Source of the DNA: Nitrospirota bacterium
GTDB lineage: Bacteria; Nitrospirota; Leptospirillia; Leptospirillales; Leptospirillaceae
Assembly (NCBI GenBank): GCA_021820445.1
Contig: JAKADN010000003.1
Location: 1 to 64,000 of the forward strand
Length of the DNA stretch: 64,000 bases
Direction of reading: 5' to 3'
The number at the start of each line of letters is the position of its first letter. The stretch's first letter is position 1. The notes under the pieces were generated by a model, which was not told the origin of the DNA, did not search any database, and worked only from the letters and a program-made list of their open reading frames with translations. Below are positions 17,890-26,874 of the stretch, one piece after another. The translations under genes were made by a program, and so were the position numbers.

Positions 17890-19284
17890 TCAATGCGTGT
17901 GATCATGATCGTGGTGATGGTCATGCCCTTCGTGGTCGTGATGGGTATGGGACGAATGGTCGTGAGGTTCGGGACGAACTCCGAAATCATTCCAGCCGAG
18001 TTTCGAGAGAAGCCCTTCGGGACCAAAAAATTCCTCCCACCCGGAAAATGTCGACTGCCTGAGAATAATTTCCTCCGTGAGCCTTCGGCGGGCCGAGAGA
18101 AAGGCCTGCTCGACAAATTCCCTGCGTCTGACCTCGTCATTTCCTGGATTCCCGCTCTGGCGAACGAGCGCCAGATATTCCTGTTCAACACGGCCCATGG
18201 CCGGCTGAATGTTCATCTTCTTAGAAAGGGCGTCGAGAATGAACCACCAGAGCGTATCCCGACGGACCTGCTCTTTGTCGATATCGCTCGCGGCCATCCC
18301 GGCAGAAACCATGCGCTCAACCTCAAGATCGATCCTGCGCTCCGGAACGGCGATCGGGTTCCGCGACAGGACCTCAAGCACAAGCTCCTCCAGCTTTTTG
18401 GTCAGCAATTCCGAAACCTTGCGTTCAAGAATTCTTTTCTCGACCAATCCCTCGAGTGATTCCGACGAGGCCTGGTTCTCCTGACCAGAGGACAAGGCCT
18501 TGAGAAGCTCCTCAGGAGTCGCCGGCTCAATCCGCTTGAGACTCTCGATCTTAATCTGGGCGTCTAGAGTTTCAACCCGACCCTTATCCCCCTTTTTTGC
18601 ACCTGGAATATTGAACGGAAGTCGCTCAGAGAAGGATTCCCCGACCTTGCGTCCGATCAGGGATCGGGTCAGAGACTCTGGATGGGAGGGATCTCCCACA
18701 TTGATTGTCTGCCTGTTCTCGTAAGGAAGTCCCGTGTCCGGATGAGTGAAGGAAAAGGAAAACGACACCAGATCCCCCTCCTCGATGGGGGCATCCTCGG
18801 GAAGGTCTTTCCGGAACTGCGTCCCAGCACGCTTAGACAAGGACGCTGTTTCCTCCTGGATCTCGGACTTGGTCACCGTCGGAGCCGATTCGGGAGTCAA
18901 AGAGATTCCTTCGCACACAAAATCATCCGGAATGGCAAAGCATTCAAGGGTTCCGGAAATGGTAATTCCCGCCTTTTCATGCTCGCCGGAGACAGAGAAA
19001 GGTTCTGGATCAAGGAAAACAACCGTTCCCGATTCCTGGTTGACGAGGGCATCAATCGCCGCCTGACGCAAGGAATCCGTGACCGATTCATGGATCGACG
19101 CCAGAAAGGGGGGACGGGATCGAACATAGGAGGCTGGAACATGCCCCACCCTGTAACCGGGAACTTTCAACGTCTTGACGGTAGAGCGAATTTCCTTTTC
19201 AACCTTCGCCCTCACATCCGCGTCGGAGAAGACGACCCGAAATTTACGCTGTGCTCCCTCAAGGGGCTCTATCTGGACATCCAT
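17890..19284 (-). CDS. tig: trigger factor with histidine-rich C-terminal tail
   Basis: Trigger factor is the ribosome-bound chaperone and prolyl isomerase for nascent chains. The 464-residue protein has the ribosome-binding domain with the signature-like VPGYRVGHVP (about 40-49), a PPIase domain (about 160-245, including EGDLVSFSFSF) and the long helical C-terminal arms. The last roughly 25 residues are almost only His, Asp, Glu, Gly, Ser and Thr (for example HHDHEGHDHHHDHDHTH). Such a tail is common in SlyD and in some metal-handling proteins but not in most trigger factors, and suggests Ni, Zn or Cu binding. It heads tig-clpP-clpX. Confidence 0.95.
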   Translation of the reverse strand: MDVQIEPLEGAQRKFRVVFSDADVRAKVEKEIRSTVKTLKVPGYRVGHVPASYVRSRPPFLASIHESVTDSLRQAAIDALVNQESGTVVFLDPEPFSVSGEHEKAGITISGTLECFAIPDDFVCEGISLTPESAPTVTKSEIQEETASLSKRAGTQFRKDLPEDAPIEEGDLVSFSFSFTHPDTGLPYENRQTINVGDPSHPESLTRSLIGRKVGESFSERLPFNIPGAKKGDKGRVETLDAQIKIESLKRIEPATPEELLKALSSGQENQASSESLEGLVEKRILERKVSELLTKKLEELVLEVLSRNPIAVPERRIDLEVERMVSAGMAASDIDKEQVRRDTLWWFILDALSKKMNIQPAMGRVEQEYLALVRQSGNPGNDEVRRREFVEQAFLSARRRLTEEIILRQSTFSGWEEFFGPEGLLSKLGWNDFGVRPEPHDHSSHTHHDHEGHDHHHDHDHTH

Positions 19285-19681
19285 CAGCAGTTTTTCCTTC
19301 CTGAAAAATTATTTAGGATAAAACCATCCACCGAACCCGACCCGATAAAATGCAGCCTGTCCGATCCACATTCTTTTTATTGTAATGGATTGGCTTTCCC
19401 AAAAAAAGAGTAGTCAGACCTCCCAGATCGCTTAAGCAGATGCGTGGGCTCTCCCATCAGGCGGGAGGGGAATGTCCTCTCTGCCATCCTTCATCCCGCG
19501 CCTTTCAGCCCGGGCAATCCAGGTTTGTATGCGATAGAATCAAGCCCAAGGCGTGGACGGCGAGAAGGCTTTCTCCATGCAAGCTACGCACAATATTGAC
19601 CTCGCGACTCCAAGTGGATAAAGTTATCCCGCCCGAACAAATGTCTTTGGTGATCAACGCAAGACCCTGACGGAGAGCCGA
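19285..19681. other. intergenic region between tig and hemG
   Basis: No coding region or structured RNA is convincing in these 397 bases. The left part should hold the tig promoter (minus strand); I see an AT-rich stretch at about 19310-19325 but no clear -35/-10 pair. The right part contains the hemG promoter listed separately. A GC-rich segment at 19440-19520 can form short hairpins but matches no RNA family I know. Confidence 0.4.
19596..19624 (+). promoter_or_regulatory. predicted sigma70 promoter of hemG
   Basis: TTGACC at 19596-19601 and TAAAGT at 19619-19624 are separated by 17 bases, a good housekeeping promoter. It lies 58 bases upstream of the hemG GTG start and points toward it. 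Confidence 0.6.
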
Positions 19682-21076
19682 GTGTCACATATCGATATAG
19701 AAACTCTTATCGTAGGAGGTGGAATTGCGGGACTGGCCTGCGCAGTCCACCTTAAAGAACACGGCCGATCCGTCCGCCTCGTGGAAAGAAATGACCACCT
19801 TGGTGGCGTCATTCGGACCCTCTCGGAAGGCGGCTATCGGATCGAAACCGGTCCCAACAGCCTATTCCTGCGCCCTGAGGATCCACTTCTCGACTACGTT
19901 GTAAAGCTCGGACTGGAAAGAGCGGTTGTTCAGGCCGGCCTGACGGGAAAGAGGCGATTCATCCTCAAGGGAGGGAAACCTGTCCCACTCCCGACCTCGA
20001 TCCTGGAAGCCATTACGACGCCAGCCTTGTCACTGAAAGGGAAACTCAGGCTGCTCCAGGAGCCATTCATCCCTCCCTATGAGCCGAACGACCCCGAAGA
20101 TCCGACCGAAGAAACCGTCGCTCAATTTGTCTCCCGGCGCTTCGGATCGGACTTTCTCGACTGGATCATCGATCCGTTCGTGAAGGGAGTCTATGCCTCC
20201 AGCCCCGAGATTCTTTCCATGGAGGATACCTTTCCACGCCTGACCGCCCTAGAGGACCGCTACGGATCAATTATTCGAGGAGCCCTGGCGATGCAATGGG
20301 GACAGAAGCCCCCCTCCTCCCCCTTGACCCGATCTATTTTTTCCTTTTCCGAAGGGATGGGACTCCTTCCAAAAGCCCTCGCCGATCGTCTCGGTACCGA
20401 TGCAGGAACCAATGCCGAGGTCATCGGATGCACCCGTAACTCAGAAGGATTCAGGACGGCCCTTCTCTTTGACGAAGAAACATACTACCTTCATTCTCGC
20501 CATGTTGTTCTTGCAGGAAGCGCAACCCAGACATCGGAGCTTCTGCAGGAGATCAGCCCTGAATCCGAAGGTCCATTATCCGAAATCCCCTATGCCCCGA
20601 TTGCAGTGGTCTCCATGGGATTCTCCAGGAAAAACGTTTCCCACCCATTGGACGGGTTCGGACTGCTTGTCCCGACGAAGGAGCGGAGAAAGATTCTAGG
20701 AATTCTTTTTTCTTCCTCGCTCTTTCCCGGAAGAGCCCCGGAAGGTCAGGTTCTTCTGACGGTATTCGTAGGAGGAATGCCCAACCCGAAACTGGCCTTT
20801 GCCTTTGATGAAGACCTGATCGACATCGTCCAAAAAGAGGTGGAGACGATCCTTGGGTCGAAGGGACAGCCGGACTTTCTTCGCATTCAACGGTGGGAGG
20901 GAGCGATTCCCCAGTACACGCTCGGCCATCGGACCCGCATCGAAAGGCTCACGGAAACTCTCCCGGAGGGAATTCATCTGGCGGGATCCTATTTGTCGGG
21001 GGTCTCCGTTTCCCAAAGTTTTACATCGGGAATCGAAGCGGCACGAAAGATTCTCGCCACGCCTCCACAGCCTTGA
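19682..21076 (+). CDS. hemG: oxygen-dependent protoporphyrinogen oxidase
   Basis: The enzyme oxidises protoporphyrinogen IX to protoporphyrin IX, the penultimate haem step. The 464-residue flavoprotein begins with the FAD dinucleotide fold VGGGIAGLACAVHLKEHGR. It has IETGPNSL and the family middle region FVSRRFGSDFLDWIIDPFVKG, and ends with the second FAD motif GIHLAGSYLSGVSVSQSF. This is the HemY type, which uses O2, consistent with an aerobic haem-rich organism. The start is GTG. The gene is not in a haem operon here; it stands alone, convergent with the phosphoesterase. Confidence 0.95.
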   Translation: MSHIDIETLIVGGGIAGLACAVHLKEHGRSVRLVERNDHLGGVIRTLSEGGYRIETGPNSLFLRPEDPLLDYVVKLGLERAVVQAGLTGKRRFILKGGKPVPLPTSILEAITTPALSLKGKLRLLQEPFIPPYEPNDPEDPTEETVAQFVSRRFGSDFLDWIIDPFVKGVYASSPEILSMEDTFPRLTALEDRYGSIIRGALAMQWGQKPPSSPLTRSIFSFSEGMGLLPKALADRLGTDAGTNAEVIGCTRNSEGFRTALLFDEETYYLHSRHVVLAGSATQTSELLQEISPESEGPLSEIPYAPIAVVSMGFSRKNVSHPLDGFGLLVPTKERRKILGILFSSSLFPGRAPEGQVLLTVFVGGMPNPKLAFAFDEDLIDIVQKEVETILGSKGQPDFLRIQRWEGAIPQYTLGHRTRIERLTETLPEGIHLAGSYLSGVSVSQSFTSGIEAARKILATPPQP

Positions 21077-21086
21077 CCCCCTTACC

Positions 21087-21761
21087 TTACTCGGGGACAC
21101 CTGACACCCTGTGAAACTGGCCTGTTTCAAGACAAAAGGCGGACAGAATGCCGGTCCGGTAAGCCCCCGTATCAACCAACGCGATCCCGTCTTTCCAAAA
21201 TCCGGCTTTACGGACAATGGTATGCCCTGAAACAACAAGTCTGCCATCCCAGGACGGATAGAGATTGGGGGGGCGAAGCTCCAGACACTCATGGCCTCCC
21301 TCTCCCCCGGAAATCCTTGTTTCACAAAGGTCGCGATCGCCCAGACTTGTTCCGGGGACGGGGGGAAGGCTGCCATGGACGACAATCGCTTTTTCATCCG
21401 ACCAGACGAGAGGCCATGAGGAAATCCACTCCTCCATGACCCTGGACTGTCTTTCCCCAATGTCGGCAAAGCAGGAGAGAGTGGCCTCCCCTCCAAAAGC
21501 CGGAGTGGTGTACCAGGAGACCCATTCTCCGGACCGGAACCGGAGAAAGGACTCCTCGTGATTTCCCTTGACCGAAAGAAACCACCCCGCCATCGAAGCG
21601 TCATGCAGGAAAAGAAGAAGATCGCCCACCCGGGCCCCCCGGTCGAGCACATCTCCCACTGCAATCAAGCGATCCCGTTCCCTATCGAATGATATCTTGT
21701 CGAGGAGTGCGAGAAGCAGGGAGATCTGTCCATGCAGATCCCCCACGACATACGTTGACAT
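21087..21761 (-). CDS. PPP-type metallophosphoesterase
   Basis: The 224-residue protein has the calcineurin-like metal sites in the PPP order: GDLHGQ, then GDVLDRG, then GNHEES, and a late GHTIVRKAGF. That set fits small bacterial Ser/Thr protein phosphatases and ApaH/PrpE-like diadenosine tetraphosphatases; the sequence alone does not decide between them. It starts 21 bases after hpnH on the same strand and is probably co-transcribed, but no functional link to hopanoids is known to me. Confidence 0.85.
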   Translation of the reverse strand: MSTYVVGDLHGQISLLLALLDKISFDRERDRLIAVGDVLDRGARVGDLLLFLHDASMAGWFLSVKGNHEESFLRFRSGEWVSWYTTPAFGGEATLSCFADIGERQSRVMEEWISSWPLVWSDEKAIVVHGSLPPVPGTSLGDRDLCETRISGGEGGHECLELRPPNLYPSWDGRLVVSGHTIVRKAGFWKDGIALVDTGAYRTGILSAFCLETGQFHRVSGVPE

Positions 21762-21782
21762 TCGAACTCTTTCCTTCCGCGT

Positions 21783-22799
21783 TCAGCCGGCGGGAAGGAG
21801 ACTCGAAATGGAGCGAAGGGTATTTTTTAGCGAGGATGTGGCGTCTCCGACGGCAGAAGGCTCGAAGCCGCAATGAACCATGCAATCCCGGCATTTTTCA
21901 TGACCGGACGAGGGTCCATATTGACTCCAATCCGTCTCTTCTATGAGTTCCTTGTAAGAGGAGGCATACCCCTCATTTAACAAATAGCAGGGACGCTGCC
22001 ACCCAAGGACGGAATAGTTGGGACTGCCCCATGGGGTACAGTCATAGTCCCTCTGTCCCTCAAGGAAGTCCAGATAAAATGGGCTGTGATTGAAATTCCA
22101 CCCCTTGCCGGCACGGTCGGAAAGAATCATTCGGAACAGATTCCGGGTCCGGTCCTTTTTGAGAAAATGCTCCTGATCCGGAGCCCAATCGTAGGAATAT
22201 CCCGGGGAAATCATCATCCCGTTCACCCCCAGCTCCTTCACGAAGTCAAAGAACTTCCGGATCTCCCCTGGATCTTCCCCTTCGAACACCGTCGTGTTCG
22301 TGGTCACACGGAAACCCCGGCCCGTTGCAGCCTTGATCGCCCGGACAGCCGTATCGAAAACGCCCTCCCGGCAGACAAGGCGGTCATGGGTTTCCCTCAG
22401 TCCATCGAGATGAATGCTGAAGGTCAGGTAGGGAGAAGGGGAAAACCGGTCCATGTATTTTTCGAGAAGAATCCCGTTGGAACAAAGATAGACGAACTTC
22501 TTGCGATCGATCATCCCCTTGACGATTTCGGAGATCTCCGGATGAATGAGGGGCTCGCCCCCTGCGATCGTGACCACCGGTGCACCACACTCCTCGACGG
22601 CATGAAAACACTCCTCGGGAGACAGTCTTTTTCGAAGGATTTCCTCGGGATACTGGATTTTTCCGCATCCGGCACACTCGAGATTGCACCTGAAGAGGGG
22701 CTCGAGCATCAGAACGAGGGGAAACCTTTCTTCTTTTTTCCATTTTTTCTGCATTACATATGCCCCGACTTTCAGGGCCTGCTGAAGAGGGATCGCCAT
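21783..22799 (-). CDS. hpnH: adenosyl-hopene transferase HpnH (radical SAM)
   Basis: HpnH joins the 5'-deoxyadenosyl group to diploptene, the first step in making extended hopanoids. The 338-residue protein starts [20 protein letters not shown], typical of the family. It has the radical SAM motif C-x3-C-x2-C at residues 38-45 (CNLECAGC), [11 protein letters not shown] and a C-terminal cysteine-bearing segment ([14 protein letters not shown]). I used the ATG six codons inside the longest frame because it gives this N-terminus. It is divergent from glk. No squalene-hopene cyclase or other hpn genes lie in the window. Confidence 0.95.
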   Translation of the reverse strand: MAIPLQQALKVGAYVMQKKWKKEERFPLVLMLEPLFRCNLECAGCGKIQYPEEILRKRLSPEECFHAVEECGAPVVTIAGGEPLIHPEISEIVKGMIDRKKFVYLCSNGILLEKYMDRFSPSPYLTFSIHLDGLRETHDRLVCREGVFDTAVRAIKAATGRGFRVTTNTTVFEGEDPGEIRKFFDFVKELGVNGMMISPGYSYDWAPDQEHFLKKDRTRNLFRMILSDRAGKGWNFNHSPFYLDFLEGQRDYDCTPWGSPNYSVLGWQRPCYLLNEGYASSYKELIEETDWSQYGPSSGHEKCRDCMVHCGFEPSAVGDATSSLKNTLRSISSLLPAG

Positions 22800-22871
22800 G
22801 GGAGTGGTGCCTTTCATTCAGATGGGAGCAAGGCAAAGAATCCATATGGTTGCGGACAGAGAGGAATAGAG

Positions 22872-22900
22872 ATGACAAGTTTGCCGCAACATTTTATGAT
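22872..22900 (+). promoter_or_regulatory. predicted sigma70 promoter of glk-pgl
   Basis: ATGACA (22872-22877) and TATGAT (22895-22900) are spaced by 17 bases, each one base from consensus. They lie 118 bases before the chosen glk start in the 218-base hpnH/glk divergent gap. The hpnH promoter must lie in the same gap but I see no clear pair for it. Confidence 0.5.
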
Positions 22901-23017
22901 CATAAAGACCCGGTTCAGTTTCTGTCAAGAAACTCGGCATTCAGACACATGGCCCCCATAACGAAATGGTCAACGAGCCCCCGGACTTCGAACGAAGATC
23001 GGCAGAAAGGTGGTGTC

Positions 23018-24115
23018 GTGGAAAACCCTTCCCCCGTCAATTCCCAGATCAGCACGGTTCTTCACCCTTTGATCCTGGCCGGTGATATCGGCGGAACAAA
23101 AACCCTTCTCGGCCTATTTCCGGCGACCCCGAAAAAAGGGGAGCAGGATCAGGTCCCCCTATCCGTTTTCAAAAAAGAATACCCTTCCCGCAACTTCGCC
23201 TCCCTCGAAAGGGTCCTTGAATCCTTTCTCGAGGAGGCCCGGACCGGCTATTCCAAAAGCTTCTCGATCGCGGGGGCAGCCTTTGGTATCGCCGGTCCGG
23301 TGGTCAATGGCCGCTGCCAGACGACCAATCTTCCATGGATCGTCGAAACGGAATCACTGGGGGTCCTTCTCGGATTGTCCGTCAGGGATGTCTTGCTGGT
23401 CAACGATCTTGTGGCCATGGGTTGGGGAACAACATGTCTTGCCCCAAAAGAGACCCTTGTCATCAACGAGGGACATCCGGATCCCCTGGGAAGCCGGGTT
23501 GTCGTCGCTCCCGGGACAGGTCTCGGGGAGTCGATCCTTGTCCCAGGCGCACAGGGACCAATCGTCATACCGACGGAGGGAGGACATTCGGACTGGGCTC
23601 CCGAATCTCCCGCCGATATCCCCCTTCTCACCTATCTATGGTCCCGCTTCGGCCATGCCAGCGTCGAGCGGGTGGTCTCCGGCCAAGGAATCGCCAATCT
23701 CTACCATTTTCACACTCAGGGACAGTCCCCAGCGGGCCTTCCGCTGGACCCCACCCTTCCGGAGGATGAGATTCCTGCCGCACTCACCCACGCCGCGCTC
23801 TCGAGACATGACCCTCTCTGCACCATGATTCTTGAAAATTTTTGCCGATTCCTGGGACAGGAAGCCGGAAACTTTGCCCTCAAGTCGCTCGCAACCGGGG
23901 GCGTCTATCTGGCCGGCGGAATTCCGGGCAAGATTCACCCTTTCCTCATGCGATCCTCATTCATGGATCACTTCACGAACAAGGGACGATACCAGAAGAT
24001 TCTCTCCGAAATGCCCGTCCACATTGTCGACAATCCTGAAACAGGTCTCAGGGGAGCTTGGAAGCTTGCCAGTCAACGAGTTCCTGAAGCCCAAAACCTA
24101 GGAGTTGCAAGATGA
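23018..24115 (+). CDS. glk: glucokinase
   Basis: Glucokinase makes glucose 6-phosphate. The 365-residue ROK-unrelated Glk family protein has the phosphate motif LAGDIGGTKTLLGLF near residue 20, NDLVAMGWG, the substrate region APGTGLGESIL and TEGGHSDWAPESP, and ATGGVYLAGGIPGKI near the end. I chose the GTG at 23018 because AAAGG lies 7 bases upstream and the longer open frame reaches into the divergent promoter region. The stop overlaps the pgl ATG by 4 bases. In an autotroph the pair may work on stored glycogen or trehalose sugars. Confidence 0.9.
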   Translation: MENPSPVNSQISTVLHPLILAGDIGGTKTLLGLFPATPKKGEQDQVPLSVFKKEYPSRNFASLERVLESFLEEARTGYSKSFSIAGAAFGIAGPVVNGRCQTTNLPWIVETESLGVLLGLSVRDVLLVNDLVAMGWGTTCLAPKETLVINEGHPDPLGSRVVVAPGTGLGESILVPGAQGPIVIPTEGGHSDWAPESPADIPLLTYLWSRFGHASVERVVSGQGIANLYHFHTQGQSPAGLPLDPTLPEDEIPAALTHAALSRHDPLCTMILENFCRFLGQEAGNFALKSLATGGVYLAGGIPGKIHPFLMRSSFMDHFTNKGRYQKILSEMPVHIVDNPETGLRGAWKLASQRVPEAQNLGVAR

Positions 24116-24918
24116 CCCGCCTTACAGATCTTGAAGAGGGCCCCCCACCCGTTGTCGTTTGCGTTTACCCCTCCCTCTCCGACTGGGCAGAGAAGGGATC
24201 GGACACTTTTCTGCAAAGGATCTTGGTCCTCCTTGAAAAGAAACGCATCGCGTCGATCGGTCTTTCTGGCGGCAGCACCCCGATCCCGTTTTTGAGGGCA
24301 TCGGCCAGAAAAATAGCCTCCTGGCCCGACGAGACGAAGTCCAGAATCCACTGGTTTTTCTCCGACGAACGATGCGTTCCTCCGGAGAGTGATCAGAGCA
24401 ACTTCAGAATGGCCCAGGAAAACTTTTTCTCCCCTGGATCAATCCCCGGAAATACCGTCTTCAGGATTCATGGGGAGGCCCCCCACCATGACCGGGAAGC
24501 GCTGAGATACGAAAAGCTTCTCGCGGAGGCTCTGGGCAACCCCCTTCCCCACCCGCCGGCTCTCGATATCGCCCTCCTCGGCGTGGGGCCCGATGGACAC
24601 ACGGCCAGCCTCTTTCCGGGGACCTCTCCGGAAGACGATCGCCATCGCCTGATCCTTGCCGTCCCCGAAACACCTGGGCGGATTCCCCGCATCACGATGT
24701 CCTACCACACTCTGGCGGAAGCCGGGACAAGAATCTTTCTTGTGACAGGCCGGGAAAAGCGCGACATCCTTGCCAGGGTCCTCGACCCGGAAGGAGATCT
24801 CCCCACCCAATGGGTTCTGCGTGAATCGGGGATGAGAATGCATCCCTCCGAGTTCTGGATCGACCGCGAGGCCTGTCCCGAGGGGATCGACCGCTGGTCC
24901 GATGTCAGAACCCTCTAG
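24112..24918 (+). CDS. pgl: 6-phosphogluconolactonase
   Basis: Pgl opens 6-phosphogluconolactone in the oxidative pentose phosphate pathway. The 268-residue protein has GLSGGSTPIPFLRA, the family IHWFFSDERCVPPESDQSNF and LLGVGPDGHTASLFPG, which carries the active-site region. The ATGA overlap with glk shows a two-gene unit that takes glucose toward NADPH. A glucose-6-phosphate dehydrogenase gene is not in the window. Confidence 0.95.
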   Translation: MTRLTDLEEGPPPVVVCVYPSLSDWAEKGSDTFLQRILVLLEKKRIASIGLSGGSTPIPFLRASARKIASWPDETKSRIHWFFSDERCVPPESDQSNFRMAQENFFSPGSIPGNTVFRIHGEAPHHDREALRYEKLLAEALGNPLPHPPALDIALLGVGPDGHTASLFPGTSPEDDRHRLILAVPETPGRIPRITMSYHTLAEAGTRIFLVTGREKRDILARVLDPEGDLPTQWVLRESGMRMHPSEFWIDREACPEGIDRWSDVRTL

Positions 24919-25057
24919 ACCGGGATTTTCCCGCTTGGCGGGGCCCCTCGGAGAACCTTGCCCCAAGCCAGGGTCATGAAGTAAAATTGAAAGATATGTT
25001 TGAGCGTACCTGCCGCAGGATTCGGCAAGGCGAGGAAGACCCAAGGAGTTTTTGTCC

Positions 25058-25672
25058 ATGACCGCATCGCGACAAGGCGCAGGGCCGGAAAGTGGTCCAA
25101 AAAAAACGATACCAGACAAGTCCTCCGCGCAAGAAGCGCCTTCTCCGAGTCCCCCGCCCGCCGAATACGAAGAACTCTACAGCCCTTCCCGACCCAAGGA
25201 GGAGCAGGGGTTCAGTCCCGTCACGATCGCCATCTATATCGTCATCGGACTTCTGCTTGTGGCAGGAATCGGAGGATCGATCATCGGCTTCAAGGCCGGA
25301 CCTCTGGGAAAACCGCACAAGATCGTCTCCCAACGGAGCATCAGCACGCGAACAACCTTCAAGAGCATCCAGGGTGAGGGTTGGCGGCTCAACATGTCGA
25401 TGCTCCTCTCCCCCTCCGTGGCCTACATGAAATACACCCTTGAGGGAAACCCCATCAAACTCCAGATGCTGGGGGCCCATTACAAAATCGGCAACGGATC
25501 GGAGGTTCCACTGAAACTTCCCCCGGCCTACATGATGTTCGAGCCACTGGCCCCGAAGGAGGAGACATCGCGGGCCTTCTGGCTGGGCGGCTCCCCCGTT
25601 TACTCCATCACCATCGAAATGCGGATTGACGACGGACATGAAATTCGCAGCGAAACCGTCACCTTCGACTAA
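25058..25672 (+). CDS. membrane-anchored protein of unknown function
   Basis: The product has 204 residues from the ATG at 25058, which has AAGGAG about 10 bases upstream; a TTG two codons earlier is the alternative. A proline- and serine-rich N-terminal stretch (about 25-50) leads to one transmembrane helix (about 55-78, VTIAIYIVIGLLLVAGIGG). A beta-rich extracytoplasmic domain follows. The layout resembles the 207-residue protein at 15239, but no obvious sequence match is visible by eye. Function is unknown. Confidence 0.7.
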   Translation: MTASRQGAGPESGPKKTIPDKSSAQEAPSPSPPPAEYEELYSPSRPKEEQGFSPVTIAIYIVIGLLLVAGIGGSIIGFKAGPLGKPHKIVSQRSISTRTTFKSIQGEGWRLNMSMLLSPSVAYMKYTLEGNPIKLQMLGAHYKIGNGSEVPLKLPPAYMMFEPLAPKEETSRAFWLGGSPVYSITIEMRIDDGHEIRSETVTFD

Positions 25673-25721
25673 GACGTCCCATTCGAAACTCTTGTGAGCA
25701 CGACGGAGGACGGCCGCGCCC

Positions 25722-26072
25722 TCAAGGGCCCGAACCCGTCGCAGCCTCTTCAAGTCTCCTGGATCCCTCCTCCGGATCGATACCGGAGACCTCGATCAAT
25801 TTGATCCGGCTTCCCTCTCCCCGAACGATCGACACAGAAGAGACCGGCACCCCGATATAATCCGACAAGGCCCGGACGACGCCCTTGTTCGCAAGTCCAT
25901 CCCTGGCCGGTTCACGGACCCCGAGAATCCATCCCCTCTGTTCCCGCCTGAGGCAGGGTCTTGCCTGGCCAGGCTTGACATTGATTTCGAAACGCCAGAC
26001 TTTTCGTGGAGATTTTTGAGTGGCGGCGGGATCAGAAGCGGATTTCTTTGGGGGTTTCACTGGCGTTTTCAC
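25722..26072 (-). CDS. DUF167 (YggU) family protein
   Basis: The DUF167 domain occupies about residues 27-100, with FEINVKPGQARP, the family core DGLANKGVVRALSDYIGVP and SRIKLIEVSG. Its function is unknown; it is commonly found after yggT and proC. A lysine/proline-rich N-terminal extension of about 25 residues precedes it. The GTG start lies 41 bases inside the divIVA-like gene, so the start is uncertain and a shorter protein is possible. It is the last gene of the long minus-strand division cluster. Confidence 0.85.
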   Translation of the reverse strand: MKTPVKPPKKSASDPAATQKSPRKVWRFEINVKPGQARPCLRREQRGWILGVREPARDGLANKGVVRALSDYIGVPVSSVSIVRGEGSRIKLIEVSGIDPEEGSRRLEEAATGSGP

Positions 26073-26571
26073 CCATCTCTGAAGCGGTTTTTTCCCAGCG
26101 GGAGAGAGCGTCTCCGAAGGAGGAGAGCTCCCCCCTCAGGCGAGACACGGTCATTTCCGTTTCATGCCGGAGACGGGTCCGGCTCTCCTCTTCAGAACGA
26201 GACCTTTCCCTGGCCTCCCGGAGAAGCTCTTCGGACTCCCTATGGGCCCGCTGAAGGATCTCTTCCGCCTTCAAATGCGCCTCCCTGACAATCTGTTCTC
26301 CCTCCTTTTTGGCAAGTCCTTTCCATTCGTCGGCCGTAGCCTGGGCCGCCACAAGGGTCGCGGAGAGCTGCTCCTCCCGTTTTTTGATCTCCTCCCTTTC
26401 ATCCTGCAGGTCCCGGAGCTGCTGGTTGAGGGTCCCCACAGCATCGACAAGCTGACCCGCCTCGAACAGAAGCTTCTCGATGAATTCGTCCACCTCGCCC
26501 GGGGCGTATCCGCGCAGGCTCCTGCCGAATTCGCGACCGCGAAGGTCATTGAGCGTTGTATGATCGAGCAT
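26032..26571 (-). CDS. DivIVA-domain protein
   Basis: The 179-residue protein has the DivIVA-type N-terminal lipid-binding segment (LNDLRGREFGRSLRGYAPGE, then VDEFIEKLL). A long continuous coiled coil follows from about residue 35 to 150. DivIVA proteins mark curved membrane at poles and septa. Its place at the end of the dcw cluster after yggT matches the arrangement in Gram-positives and some other phyla. The C-terminal part is polar and unlike characterised DivIVA, so the exact role is not known. Confidence 0.88.
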   Translation of the reverse strand: MLDHTTLNDLRGREFGRSLRGYAPGEVDEFIEKLLFEAGQLVDAVGTLNQQLRDLQDEREEIKKREEQLSATLVAAQATADEWKGLAKKEGEQIVREAHLKAEEILQRAHRESEELLREARERSRSEEESRTRLRHETEMTVSRLRGELSSFGDALSRWEKTASEMGENASETPKEIRF

Positions 26572-26616
26572 GACCCCTCCTTTGCTCCGTTCGACGCAGA
26601 TGACTCAAGTCCCGGA

Positions 26617-26853
26617 TCAATAAACGAACCGTTCGATCCCCTGAATGATCAGAATCAGGATGAAAGGGGACAGGTCGAGACCGCCCATCTTTTCGGGTGG
26701 AACCAGCTTCCGTATCGGAGCCAAAAACGGCTCGGTGACATAGTCCATGAACCGGATGATCGGATTGTGCGGATCGGGACGCACCCAGGAGAGGAGTGCG
26801 CGTATGATGACGATCCAGGTGAACAGGTTCAGTAATGTCGTGAAGAGTCTGAT
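26617..26853 (-). CDS. yggT: YggT family membrane protein, apparently starting at ATC
   Basis: A 78-residue frame encodes a clear YggT protein: FTWIVIIRALLSWVRPDPHN, then the family RFMDYVTEPFLAPIRKLVPP and a second helix (LSPFILILIIQGIERFVY). YggT proteins are small inner-membrane proteins linked to division-site functions. No ATG, GTG or TTG lies in frame between the proC stop (26875-26877) and the conserved region. The codon at the expected start is ATC at 26853, with GGGAGG 5 bases upstream. Either ATC is used as a rare start, or there is a sequence error. The gene is real by homology. Confidence 0.85.
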   Translation of the reverse strand: MRLFTTLLNLFTWIVIIRALLSWVRPDPHNPIIRFMDYVTEPFLAPIRKLVPPEKMGGLDLSPFILILIIQGIERFVY

Positions 26854-26874
26854 GAGATCCTCCCTTGATGAAGT

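Noticed and set aside
19440-19560. A structured RNA (6S or SRP type) between tig and hemG
   Set aside because: Short GC-rich hairpins are possible, but the conserved loops of those RNAs are not there.
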